NCBI GenBank assembly: GCA_921293015.1
Contig: OV121084.1
Span: 21,146,960-21,210,959, forward strand
DNA length: 64,000 nt
Direction: 5' to 3'
Origin: Phorcus lineatus
Taxonomy: Eukaryota > Mollusca > Gastropoda > Trochida > Trochidae
The notes under the pieces are model-generated. The model was not told the origin of the DNA. It was given only the letters and a program-made list of their open reading frames with translations, and made no database searches. Within the stretch, counting starts at the first letter, position 1; each line of letters begins with the position of its first letter. A program made the translations under genes and the position numbers. Positions 32,091 to 43,870 of this stretch are shown here, piece by piece.

Positions 32091-32880
32091 ATTTAAATCA
32101 AATGCCTCTTTCAGTCTACCTTAATCTTGTCCATTGTGCTATCACAACCATCAATTAATGCAGATATGGCCAAGTAGTGCATCGGCCACTAGGGGTCCCC
32201 ATGCGCCCCCCCCCCCCCCCCCCCCCACCCCCTCCCCTCCTTCATGACAGAACGAAACTAACTTTTTTTAAATCCTCGACATATCTATTATGCAAATCTG
32301 AGTGGTAACAGTGTATAAACTGGGATGCAATGTTTCATTTTTACATATTTCCATAGGGACCCCCCTCAGCCACTTCTGAAGCGTCACACCAAAAGATGGA
32401 TGTCGCCATATCTTTGATTCTAATTATCATAGAACCATTATCTTGGTATCTAAATGTATGTTTAGAAGGTCAGTGAATCCATTGACATATATTTAAGATA
32501 GCTACCATGAGTCATTTGTACGAAATTTTAGGTTTCTGTTACAAAAACTCCTCATTCATGACTTAGATCGGTAACATTTCTATTTTCTCTTCTCTACAGT
32601 TGATGTATATAATTTTATTTTACATTATTTGGATTAGGGTAGAATAACGAGTACTTGCAACTCTTTTGTGTACTTACGTGTACTTCTAACACACAAATTA
32701 AGTGTCAAAAAGCAAAATAAGGGACCTACCGTTAATCTACTATCATTGAAATACACCATCTCAGCCTTGGAAAAAACTCACACTTTTATATATAATTTTT
32801 ATAATAAGGCACATACAGCAATATTTTCAAAAATAAAAATGACCCAGTAAAATCAGTTAAAATGGAAGAAAATATAAAGA
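32091..32880. other. No gene recognised; C21 homopolymer
   Basis: Non-coding apart from low-complexity sequence. A run of 21 C lies at 32206-32226, followed by further C-rich sequence. AT-rich sequence continues to the 3' end of the LINE-B copy. Confidence 0.5.
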
Positions 32881-32989
32881 TTGTTTTCTTTTTTACTTTT
32901 ATTCAAATTCAAATTATTAAGTCTCTATTCACCACCAACGGTGGTACAAGAGCATATAGATATGTACAAACATATTAGATATATACAAT

Positions 32990-34966
32990 GTGAAGGTCAA
33001 TTTTATATAATTCTTTTCAGTTCAGAGTTTATAATTTCAATAAAATTAGACATGTTTTTGAGATTGAGTCTTTTAGAACACAACAGCATCTTCATTTTAT
33101 GAATGTTCGGGAAAACAAAAAAATAATCAGGTATGTAACTTTTTCTTATATTATCAAAAGCTGAACATCAAAACAGATAATGGAATTCATCAGCTATTGT
33201 TGGTGAGTCACAGAGCGGGCAATTTCTATTTTCACGTGCAATGCCTTTCCAGCGGCCAGTGTTATAGGCAGATAATGGTTGCTTGTTCGAAATAGCAATA
33301 TAGGGTAGGATATAGATTTAAAAAGTAAGAGATATGGTTCAAAATATAATGAACTTTTGATAAATTCATAGTAAAATCCTTTAGGACTGCTAAAGACATC
33401 ACATTGCCAGCTCTGTAGAAATTGATCCTTTAATATACGGTCAATCATTGCAACAATATGGTTACTATGATAGTACATTGGTTGATAAAACATCAACGTC
33501 AATCCACAATTGTTGAAAAGCATCTTAATAAAACAGTACCAAGGATTACTGGAATGAAGCGATTCATTGCTTCGTATAAGTCTATACATATTCGTTAAGA
33601 ATTTACATGGAGCATCCGAAGTTTCAAGTTTATACCAAAATTTAATAACTTTTAAAGCTACACATATTTTAAGAGGAAATCTTCCGAGCTCGCCATACAC
33701 CATAAAGTTTGGGGTCGATGGACGTAAACCTGCAGCTAATTTCATAAATTTTAAATGAACTTTTTCAATTATGTCTAGATTTTCATATCCCCATACTTCG
33801 GCGCCGTAAGTTAGAATTGGTACGATCATTACATCAAAAGCTTTCAGAAGACAGTCTAAAGGTAAATTAATATTGCGTGATCTTTTCAAAAGTGAAAACA
33901 TGGCTTTTGTTGCGCTATTTACAAAATCCTTTATAGCATAGGTCAATCGTCTATTTCTGTGGAAATGGATTCTAAGGTATGTGAAGTAATTTGATAATTC
34001 GATATTTTCATTTCCGAACCAAAATGAAAGCTTTAAATTAGATGCTACATCACTTCCAAATACAACAATCTTAGTTTTAGAGATATTTACATCCATTTTC
34101 CACAGTTCACAATATTTATGAAAACTATCAAGTAAATATTGAAGTTGCAAGGGAGTTTCTCCTAGAAGTACAGTATCGTCGGCATATAAAAGAATGAATA
34201 ACCTTATACATAAATCAATTGTTACACCCTCACAACCTACTGAATTAAATAATCTTCTAGATCATTAAGAAAAATTGAGAACAATAGAGGGGAGAGATTC
34301 GCTCCTTGGCGAACACCACGAAAGCTTGAGAGAAGTATTAAGAATGGACACCATCAACAGTGATACATGACTTTATATTACTGTACATATTTTTTATTAG
34401 ATTAAAAAGCTTTCCATCAATATTATATGTCAACAATTTTTGCCATAAACCAACTCTCCACACATTATCGAATGCTTTAGTAAAGTCGATGAACGCACAA
34501 TACAGCTTTTTCTTAGAATTTTTAAGAATTTGCGAAAGAAGATGGAGAGCAAAAGTATTTTTAATTGTTGAAAAATTTTCTCAGAATCCTGCTTGGGCTT
34601 GAGATAATATATTACTTGATTCAACGAAGGTATTCAGTCTCCTCTTTAACACAGGTGTAAAAAGTTTTCCAAAAAAACTCAGGATAGTTATTGGTCGGTA
34701 AGAGTTAGGATCAGCTGTATCACCTTTCTTTTTATAAATAACACCCGTTAGCCATGCATCAGGGATATGACCTAATGATAATATTAGATTAAAGAAAGAG
34801 ACATAAAAAAGATCCCATAATATCAAATGAATGTACTAGGTATTCATTTTCAATTAAATCCACACCACTGCTTTTATTTCGTTTCAGGGATTTAATTGCT
34901 TTCTCGATTTCTTGAATAGAAATGTCACAGTTTAGACATTCATTATCATATAACATAGGCTGTGTC

Positions 34967-35004
<38 letters not shown>

Positions 35005-35459
35005 ATCATCGGCCGAGTGAGTTTTCTCGTTTATTCCTTTGAAGAACATATAAAAATCATTCAGACTCGGACTGGGGCCTTTAACTACATTATTTTTATC
35101 AGGTTGTAACGCGTTCCAAAATTCCTTAGGCGAATACATCTGAAAATTCCTTAGCATTTCACCTGTTCTATTCTTGTATTTTTTAATTTTCTTATTCAAA
35201 CATTTCTTGTACTGTTTAGCTTGATATTTTGAATATGATTTATGTAATTTATTTGGAGATTTCTTGTAGCGTCGTCTATATTTTTGATAAAGTTTTCTCT
35301 TTTCTTTTCATTCGCCGTTAAACCAAGGCTTATTAGGATTCTTTCTAGGTATTCGTTTACCTGCACTATGCGATCTAGTCCCGAACACATCACACGCTGT
35401 GTTACAAAGCTCGTACGTGACCTCATCAGCCAAACAGTTGACCTCAGACTGCAGGTCAC
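32990..35459 (-). pseudogene. LINE-B ORF2: linker, reverse transcriptase and C-terminus
   Basis: In order on the minus strand: a Lys/Arg-rich linker, 'YSPKEFWNALQPDK', 'EIEKAIKSLKRNKSSGVDLI', 'IPDAWLTGVIYKKKGDTADP' and 'NSYRPITILSFFGKLF'. The catalytic 'YADDTVLL' has its YADD codons at 34175-34186. After it come 'WKMDVNISKTKIVVFG', 'ILTYGAEVWGYENLDIIEKV' and 'GELGRFPLKI'. The end reads 'RTSNHYLPIT', then 'ENRNCPLCDSP' and 'DEFHYLF' in another frame. Frameshifts lie near 35196, 34800, 34600-34200 and 33240. A poly-Pro stretch in the linker comes from a 35-base G/C run. Confidence 0.85.
34969..35003. repeat. G35 homopolymer inside LINE-B coding region
   Basis: Thirty-five uninterrupted G on the plus strand, read as poly-Pro on the minus strand. 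Such a run is prone to slippage, could form a quadruplex, and its exact length may be unreliable. Confidence 0.9.
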
Positions 35460-35541
35460 CCTGACCTTTCCGTGCTCGATCAGCTTTGTAACACAGATCG
35501 CTTACCTTTTGAACATCAATACTATTTCTAAATTTCTGTGA

Positions 35542-36520
35542 CTAATCACTGTCATACTTTTTTGGTTTGGCAACATTACTGGAATGAGAGGAATCTCGAT
35601 CATTATCAAAAACTATAGAGTTATCACTGTCGTCTATACAAGAAGTGACTCTAGCAAGTGAAAACATCAATGGAGAATGTACATCAGAGTAAAGAGGAGA
35701 GAAGTCTTGTACTTCAAAATTTGAAAATAGTGATAAACATTGAGGGGATGAAATAACATAGTCAATCACACTTTTATCGTTACATGTGTTTCTTCCTACA
35801 TATTTATTCTTACCTAATCTACCGTTGCAGATAAAAAGATTCAATTCTTTGCAAAGATCAATAAGACATTTTCCATAACTGTTAACCTTTTCTTTGTCCA
35901 TTGAATATCTATGGTGAGGTACATCTAAATTATCAAAAAAGGGTCTAGGATTCATTTCACAAATAAGCCCGTTTGCATCGAGACCAAATTCATCAATAAT
36001 GAATTTGTCTATGACACAACAATCAAGTAGATTTGAGGTCCTGGCATTGAAGTCACCAGTTAAAATAACATAATCTGATTGAGATAAACAATGTAATATA
36101 GACTGCTCAATAGAAGTAAACAGGTTGTCCCCTACATACTTAGAACCCTCAGGTGGTAGGTAAGTGACTCCCACAAACATATCCTGATCTAAATCAAACA
36201 TATCTTTTGCTATCTTAAACCAGTAAATATATTCGTTTGTGTTATCTACTGGAGAATTGAATTGTGAGTATTTGTCTCTAACTGCCAGTGCTATACCTCC
36301 AGATCGCCTTGTGTAGCAGTTTTCCTATTCTGGATGTATAGTTTATAGCCTTCAATTCTAAAACCATCTAATTCATCTGTTTTCGTTTCCTGCAAACATA
36401 TAATATCTCTGTTTTGAACTAGATTGTTAAAATCTGGATATTCATGTCTGTTTCGTAAACCACACACATTAATGCTGAGAAAGCGTATATCATTAACATT
36501 TAGGTAAAAATAAACACTGT
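35542..36520 (-). pseudogene. LINE-B APE-type endonuclease
   Basis: Starts 'IRFLSINVCGLRNRHEYPDF' (Asn) and 'DIICLQETKTDELDG' (Glu), then a frameshift near 36291. It continues 'FVGVTYLPPEGSKY', 'YVILTGDFNARTSNLLD' (GDFN), 'DKSVIDYVISSP' and 'FSPLYSDVHSPLMFSL' (catalytic His). All motifs of the exonuclease-endonuclease-phosphatase fold are present across two frames. It nicks target DNA to prime reverse transcription. The only clear defect is the one frameshift. Confidence 0.85.
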
Positions 36521-36972
36521 TTTCATCTGACAGTTCACTTTGAGTGTGACATGATTCAGTAGAATGATTTATTATTACCTCGTTTTCTATCGCTAGAGTG
36601 TCAGTACTAAGACTATCTGGACATGGATGACTTAGATTATTTACATAATCACATGGGGTACAGCTAGCTTGCAATAGTGCAACCGGAGTAACAACATTGT
36701 CAGTTCGAATCTCGTTATCAGCATTCAACTGATCACTAACAGTTATGTTATCATGACCAGTTACCGGTCTAGTCCTTTTACTTCTAGTATCACTTTTTAT
36801 CAAAGGAGTTTGAAATGTTCTTACACTGGGGTCCTGAAACAAAGAACAACTATCACGGTCACTGTCAGATTCCCCAGGAAATAGGTTCACTGTTGAAATA
36901 TTGATCCGAGATTCGTAAGAAGTATTAGTATTACAGCGTGATGTTGTCCGGGCGACACCTGCTGAGCCTGTG

Positions 36973-38060
36973 CTAAGTCCATCTGCGGTTGAAACAACCC
37001 CCGCGGGCGCTTGCCCCTGTCGACCGGTAATCGCTATTGCCTTGACTGCCAGACACAGGCGTTTGCCGCTCTGGGGCTCTATACGGGGGTGGCACGTGCA
37101 CATTTTGTGGGCGGTTATTAACGTACAGTTTATCCACCACAATATGCGCTCGTTTACCTTCTCTCCTGGCGGCGTTTAGCAAAGGCGTTAGAATCTCACG
37201 TCTGTAGTCACTGATTTCAGGGGGAAACTGTTCAACGATTCTAAAAGGTTTACCTTTTAATTCTTTACCACTTCTCTTTACGGCGTCGCGTTCTTTGGTG
37301 AAACTTTGCTATTATCGAATGGGGTTTAACCTCCTCACCTGGTCGTTGGGGGGTCCTCCTACGTCCTATTCTGTGTACCCGTTTGAATTGCAAGTTTTCA
37401 CTGTCGAATAAAGTCTCTAAGTACCCTCTCGCTATCCTCGAGATCATGAAAGTGGTTTCCGTCTCTAATCACATCAGATGTGGTTTCCGGGATATTTGTA
37501 AAGATCAAGTTATCCCTCATAGATCTGCATCTTTGATCTATGACAGATTCTTTTAGGGACATATGTTCGTCTCTTAGATCATCAAGTACAGACAGCTCAC
37601 CTTTCAGCATGGATACATCTTCTTCCATCGTCGTCATCTTTGATCTGAAATCCTCAAAGGACTTTGAAATAAACTGTGCCCTAGCCTCTAAACCGTCAAC
37701 TTTTGTGCGAACTTTGTCAAATGAGATAACTTTTAGTTCGAGTTTAGCCACATCTCTCTTGATGCCGTGAATATCTCTTTCAATAATATCAAGTTTACTG
37801 AGTTTGTGTTCGATGGTGTTGAGCTTATCAAATATGGCTGTGAGGCCCCCCTGTTGACACCCTCCACTGAGTGGGGTTGAAAAATTACCTTGCTGTGGAG
37901 GCGGGGTAATCAATCCTGCTTGCTGAGGCGCAGGTGTTGAATGGAGATGTTGTTGAAATACACCTGGGGTTTGTGAGTATTGAATTGGTGATTCAACGAG
38001 CTTCATAGAATCACGTATTATGGTCCCGGTATCCACACGTCGATCACTGGGGGTCGCCAT
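36973..38060 (-). pseudogene. LINE-B ORF1 RNA-binding protein
   Basis: Starts at 38060 with 'MATPSDRRVDTGTIIRDSMK' and a Gln/Pro-rich region. A coiled coil follows ('FDKLNTIEHKLSKLDIIERD' through about residue 180), then an RRM-like core ('RSMRDNLIFTNIPETTS'). After frameshifts near 37400 and 37280 it continues 'LQFKRVHRIGRRR' and 'HSIIAKFH'. The C-terminal domain reads 'NAARREGKRAHIVVDKLYVN', with a basic tail to 36973. The layout matches L1-type ORF1 chaperones. The N-terminal 220 residues are open. Confidence 0.8.
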
Positions 38061-38100
38061 GTTGCTCGAGTTGTTTCGTTGATTGTCGATGAAATCTTCT

Positions 38101-39125
38101 TCCTCTTTCTTGAATCCTTCTTTTTCATCTTTTCAGGCATACTAGGGTAATTACATTACCGTTCAAGAGTGGTGAATTGCTACGAGTGTTAAAAACAGGC
38201 GATATATAAAAAATCATCGAGAGCCGACTTAGACACGTCCACCCGGTTCAATCGACCTTCACCTTCTGATGATGATGACATGAAATTTCAATAGTACACA
38301 TCAAAAATACCTGGTTTTTGACTGCAAGAAGTGAAGTTTGTTGAGAGAAACATTTACTACCGCGATACAAAGGTCGGAGGCTACTACATTTCGAGTGTTA
38401 TGACATCGAGATATGTTCAAATTTTATCGGTTAATTTATGTAAAATTTAATCAATGTTTCGGTTCAACGAGTATTCAATAAAGTTTTTGCAAGCACAAAT
38501 TATAAAACAATTGTACGATGACAGGAAATAATGTCTTGCCGGGCGTAGTGCATGGAGTCGGTGCTTCAAATCATGTTCAATTTTATCGAGTTTGATTAGT
38601 TTACCAAAGCATTTTTAAGTATAAATTCTTTGACAGGCCGTTGCCCGCTATAGGGTTGTAACACAATAATAACGCAAATTGACTATAAACATAAATGAAC
38701 TTGAATATATTGTTCATCGCTTTGCACTTTCTCTTTACAAATCTTTCAGTCGACGGACATGTTTGTTCGAGTCCCCAGATGTAGCTTTTGCTAGGAGCTT
38801 TCTGATTGGACTATCTAATTCCTTTGCAGTGAGCTAGAGAGCTAGCACAGGAAAGTCTTGTGTCGGCAGCAAAGGTTAACTTGGACAGTTCGAGACTGGG
38901 AATAGTTAAGCTTTGCGTAGGAAGATGTTCATATTCATACAAATGCTTCGAAAGATTAATTATCAGGGCATGTTGGTGCTGCGTTTTATGTTCAGAAATG
39001 TATGTATGAATGACTGCATTATCATATATCTGTTTTTGTATTGCTTTGGGTATAAAAACATGAGCGAAAGTCAATCGATTTTATTGATTCTATGGCTGCA
39101 GTTCGGGCTATTCAATAAGGAGTAT
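38101..39125. other. No gene recognised
   Basis: Upstream flank of LINE-B; the first part may be its 5' untranslated region. No coding similarity was found, including none for the missing C-terminal exons of the decarboxylase gene. Confidence 0.4.
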
Positions 39126-39129
39126 TATG

Positions 39130-39660
39130 GTCTCTGATAACGAGAAAGCAGATCATCTTGCCAAGTCTGCTCTCAGAAGAACAGAAATCAACGTTGAGGA
39201 AATATTGCCAGTACCCAAAGATTATTTAGCAGTGGTAAATGAGACAATCTGTCAACAGTTGCAAATTGACTGAGACTCTGGCATCAATGATAGACACATG
39301 TAAAACCTATGTCCTAAATTTGAAAAAACATTTTAAGATTCGGCGTAGAAACGGGAGAGCTGAAGTCATCCTTACTCGGTTGCTACTCGGCCATTGTGGC
39401 CTAAATGCAAGGGTGTTTCTCCCATGTGTCATAGTTGTTCAAACAATTATCCAGAAACTGTTGTTCCCTTTAAATTGAGTGTGAAGGACATAATGAACAC
39501 CGAGAAGATTTCAAAGACGTTATAACAGGGAAATCCGACACCTTCAATCCTAGGGCTATACTTGGAGACAATTTTATGTTCGGTGACATTCAAAGAGTCC
39601 TTTTAAATTCCATACAAAGCAAGGGCAAATGTAATTGCAAGGTTAATTTAATCTCTTTCA
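39130..39660 (+). pseudogene. RNase H-type LINE C-terminus (I/Nimb-like)
   Basis: The plus strand reads 'DNEKADHLAKSALRRTEINV', the end of an RNase H domain (the conserved Asp in 'NExAD' is there). It then has 'RNGRAEVILTRLLLGHCGLN' and 'ARVFLPC' in a shifted frame, typical of the region after RNase H in I-clade LINEs. Stops and frameshifts are frequent. The sequence up to 39890 is probably its 3' untranslated region. It lies just past the last visible exon of the decarboxylase gene. Confidence 0.7.
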
Positions 39661-39896
39661 TTTTTATCTTTTATAACCTTTAACTATTTTTAATGCCAAC
39701 TGTTGGCCCAAAAGTCGCCCTTAAATTCCACCTATTTACCATCCCCGAGGGAAGTATCTTACATCAGTGAACATGTATAGGAAACAACTTCTGCTTACAA
39801 CTAAGAAAAAAAACCTTATCGCGATTTGTAGTCCATCTAAGAATTATATGTAAGCATGATAAACATGTAATAGAATATTCAACTAGGTAATATTAC

Positions 39897-40035
39897 CTTT
39901 ATAGAATGATCGGACACGAATGAATGTCTCATGTAGTTGATGTTCAATCCGCCACCTATATTGAGGTATTGAATCCGAGTCAAACCTTGTTCTTTGAGAC
40001 TATCCTTTAAACGCAGCAACTTGGTTATGCACAAT
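39897..40035 (-). CDS. LysA-like gene, exon 3
   Basis: 139 bases, acceptor 'ttgtttacag'. The first base A completes an Arg codon. It encodes 'LCITKLLRLKDSLKEQGLTR', 'IQYLNIGGGLNINYM', and ends 'SDHSIK' at donor GTAATA (from 39896), phase 0. A further exon is therefore expected. Confidence 0.85.
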
Positions 40036-43000
40036 CTGTAAACAAAACAAGAGTAATATAAAAAAAAATTGTAAAATAGGACCAACATAACTATTACCAT
40101 AGAAACTCAATTTAACAAAAACTAACACTATTACAAAAACCTGCGTTCAAAAGTTACAACATGATTAAAACGGCTTCATTAAAGTTAATTCAGTAGACTT
40201 TTTGTACTTAGTTTATTGTTAAGGCGGGCTGGGGTAGAATTAGCGTAGGAAATAGATAAGAAGTTAGTTATTAGTTATGGGGTGATTGTAATCTTCTAGA
40301 ATTTCTATAAAAGGGAGGTTTGGGTTGTATTGAATAAAGTTTACTCATTGGCATGTATCTTAAGGCTGTTCAGGTGTGTGAGTGAAACACTGGTGCTGTT
40401 TTTACGCTGTTGAGTTTTTGTTTAATTTTTCTACCGTTCTTGTAATAAAATATTGTTGTTGTTCACTTGTCCTTTTCTGATACTTTGTGCCCGATGTTCG
40501 GACTGGGAGCTGAGTTTTCTTAATTTGAAAGCATATCAACCTCAAACTCGTATGATCAAATTACACAACGCAAAGTCCCATAAAGGTTGATTACTCCATC
40601 TTGCTATTTAATTCAATATAAGAAAAACTCTGCTATCACTGGGCGTCTGAAACGTGCCTATTACAAAGCTATAATTCGACCTCTGCTGAAGAAGCCTGGT
40701 TTAGATCAAAATCAACTAAAGAATTATAGACCAGTGTCAAACCTTCCATATCTTTCAAAGGTACTAGAAAAAGCTGTGTTCACCCGCATGTCCTCATAGC
40801 TTGTTTCAAACAATATTTTAGAGAAAAACCAGTCCGCATATCGAGCTTACCATAGCACAGAGACTGCATCTTTTAAGGTGACAAATGATTTGCTAATGGC
40901 AGCAGACGAAGACACGATTTCATCACTTGTTCTCTTCGACCTCTCTGCTGCCTTCGATACGATCAGTCATCAAAGATTGATATCAAGAATGGCAAAGGAT
41001 CTCGGCATCAAAGGGCAAGTCAGCAAGTGGTTCATCTCATATCTCTCTGACAGATCTCAGCGCATTGTGATAGAGGGAGAAACATCATACCCAGAGTTAC
41101 TTCAATGAGGTGTTCCCCAAGGATCAGTCTTGGGACCGGTACTTTTCACCCTGTATACCCAGCCTCTATGTGCTATTGCCTCAAAGATTAAATCAACATC
41201 AATATGCTGATGACAATCAGTTTTATCTGTCATCATCTGTGAACACTTTAACACCATGTCTGAACAAAATCCTATCAGATATAAAACTTTGGATTAAAGA
41301 TAACCTCCTTAAATTGAACGAGGAAAAAACAGAGTTTATTCTCATTGGTCAAAATACTAAACTAAGCCAGCTGAACCAACCTGTCACCATCAAGATGGGA
41401 GATGCGGTTGTCACACCTACACTTAAAGTCAAGAGCCTTGGGGTTTGGTTGGACCAACACCTTGTGGTGAAAGACCAATTTTCACATATCATAAGAACTG
41501 CAAATCTACATCTGTGAAACATCAGTCATATCAGAAACTACCTCAATCAAACTGCAGCAACCAAATTAATTCTCTTGTTATCTCCCAGATTGACTACTGT
41601 AACTCTCTTTTGGCAAATAACCCTCAGTAGCAAATAAAACGTCTTCAGATCATCCAAAACACTGCAGCCAGATTAGCAACCAGGACAAGGAAAATTGACC
41701 ACATAACACCTGTGCTTAAATCACTGGCTTCCAATTGCCTCCCTAATAGATTTCAAACTGCTCCTTCTCGCCTACAAGTGTCTCCATAACCTTGCTCCAG
41801 TCTACCTATCAGAGCTGATTCCTCTCTACCAGCCTACTAGATCACTTCGCTCTCAGCATCATCTCAGTGCCTCTTTTCAACTCAGCAAGTTTTGGAAAAA
41901 GAGCTTTCTCTTATGCTGCAGCTACTAAATGGAATTCCCTGCCATCCAACATCAAGTCATGTCAAAACATGTTAACATTTAAAACTCAACTGAAAACACT
42001 GCTTTTCAAACAGAACTTTGATTCGAACAGAACCTGACAACAACCAATCACATGTACTCTGTAAATGTTGATGTTGCGCATTATGAAATGCAATATTTAT
42101 TATTTATTATCATGATAAAAATTCACAAATTACATGTTTAAAGTATTGGCTTAAAATACTCAAAATGCACGAAATACGCCTTCCTAATGTTATATATAAT
42201 ATGATGATTTATCTCAGCAATATGGGTAAGGTGTATTTGGCATCAAATCTTTTATGTTTTCATGATTATGGATTTGTTTGGTTAAACCAGGGTGTTGGTG
42301 ATTTAAAACATTTAAAAATACTAGAATTCTATTCACACGAAACAGCCTAGGCTTGATAGATTTAATTATGAAAACGGGGGGGGGGGGGGGGGGGGGGTTG
42401 AGGGAATGTCCATTATCAAAAGCGAACGTATATGCCAACTGTGTAGCTCTGCGATTGAGGATGAAGTTCACTTCACATTAGTCTGTCCTTGTCATGAAGA
42501 TATTCGAATGAGATTTATTTCAGATAATTTATCATCAAAACCACCGTTAATAGCTTTTATATCAATTGTAACATCTAATCATACTTCAACTATTATAAAT
42601 CTAGCTATGTATGTTAAGTATGCTCAAGAGCGCCGTAATGAAATTTTGAAATGTAGAACTATATCAAACTAATTTGTATTGCATATTTCGTAATTAATAC
42701 TAGTATGAATAACATAAAAATGTTACTCTTTTGTATATGGGCCGGAGTCTTTTGTATAAGCACCCCCCCCCCCCCTTGTTGAAAACTATCCAAAAAATTT
42801 TTACCGTTCAAATGTCATCAAAATTCATATGTAGTAATTGATCTTAATATTTTGGGTGACCGATTTTGCCATTCATCTTTTACAAAGGAATTGTAAATAT
42901 TGTATTATAAATGGTTATGATCAACATGTACATACCGCTGCATACCAAAAGCTTGTTCACATGCTTGCGTATCCTGCAAATAACATTTAATTTTGCATTT

Positions 43001-43798
43001 CTTTGAGGCATCGTGGCATTGTGAAAACAAACCCGGATAATTTTGAATTTTCAATACAAAAGAGAAGATCCATGCACCTTAACGCAATCGTATGTCATAC
43101 CCGGGTACCAGGGGTCGAAATTTTGAATACAGTAATTTTGATTTTTCTCTACAAAATCCTTTTAAAATGATCAACAGCTTTAATCAAAAGACATGTTTGT
43201 TCGTTTGCATTAAGTTAATATTATCTTGTTGATTTGTTTTATTAGAGAGACGAAATGGAATATTTTAATCGAATTAAAGGAAAAATGTGACCCCTTCTCT
43301 CTGTTTAACCATGGCAAAACTCTATTTTCTCACGAGAGACTAGACGATCCCACAATAAGTTAAAGAATGGCTATTTTACACACTGACATAAGGGGATCCG
43401 TTGTCAGTTCTGCTGAAATTGTTTTATTGACGTTCTCACCAAACCTAAATTACATGATATCTGCACTAAGCTACAGTAGTAAGTGAGCAAACTTTTGATA
43501 TGCAGCTGTATGATTGAAGAATAATTGTATTTCTTGATGAAAAGTAACTGTTACGAAAATTTACATTATTCCGATTGAGGCTCCACTTATAAGCAACTGT
43601 CATTTTCATATGTTAAATGATAATTAACTTTTATAAATTCCTAATAAGTTATAAATACTTGCAAAATAAATATGTTAAATATTTACTGCATTAGGATATT
43701 ATCTTTACACACTTTTTTTATATTTTGAACCTGTTGTTATATAAAATGTAATGCAGTGTGTGGCACTCTAATTATTAAAGGAAACCTTCTTCTACAAC

Positions 43799-43870
<72 letters not shown>

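Larger units (their letters stand above)
32882..38100 (-). mobile_element. Nearly full-length LINE-B non-LTR retrotransposon
   Basis: The minus-strand element holds ORF1 (38060 to 36973), an endonuclease (about 36520 to 35542), linker and reverse transcriptase (35459 to about 33400), and a C-terminal zinc-knuckle (about 33250-33100). Its 3' end, 'gaatttgaataaaagtaaaa', is near 32882. The order is canonical for a two-ORF APE-type LINE. Frameshifts interrupt every part. It is the reference copy for the fragments at 21430-22400 and at 27680-28603/31454-31640. Exact ends and target duplication were not determined. Confidence 0.8.

Noticed and set aside
38225-38240. An EPG tripeptide on the minus strand, considered as the missing EPGR motif of the LysA-like gene
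   Set aside because: Surrounding residues do not match the family, and stops flank it closely.
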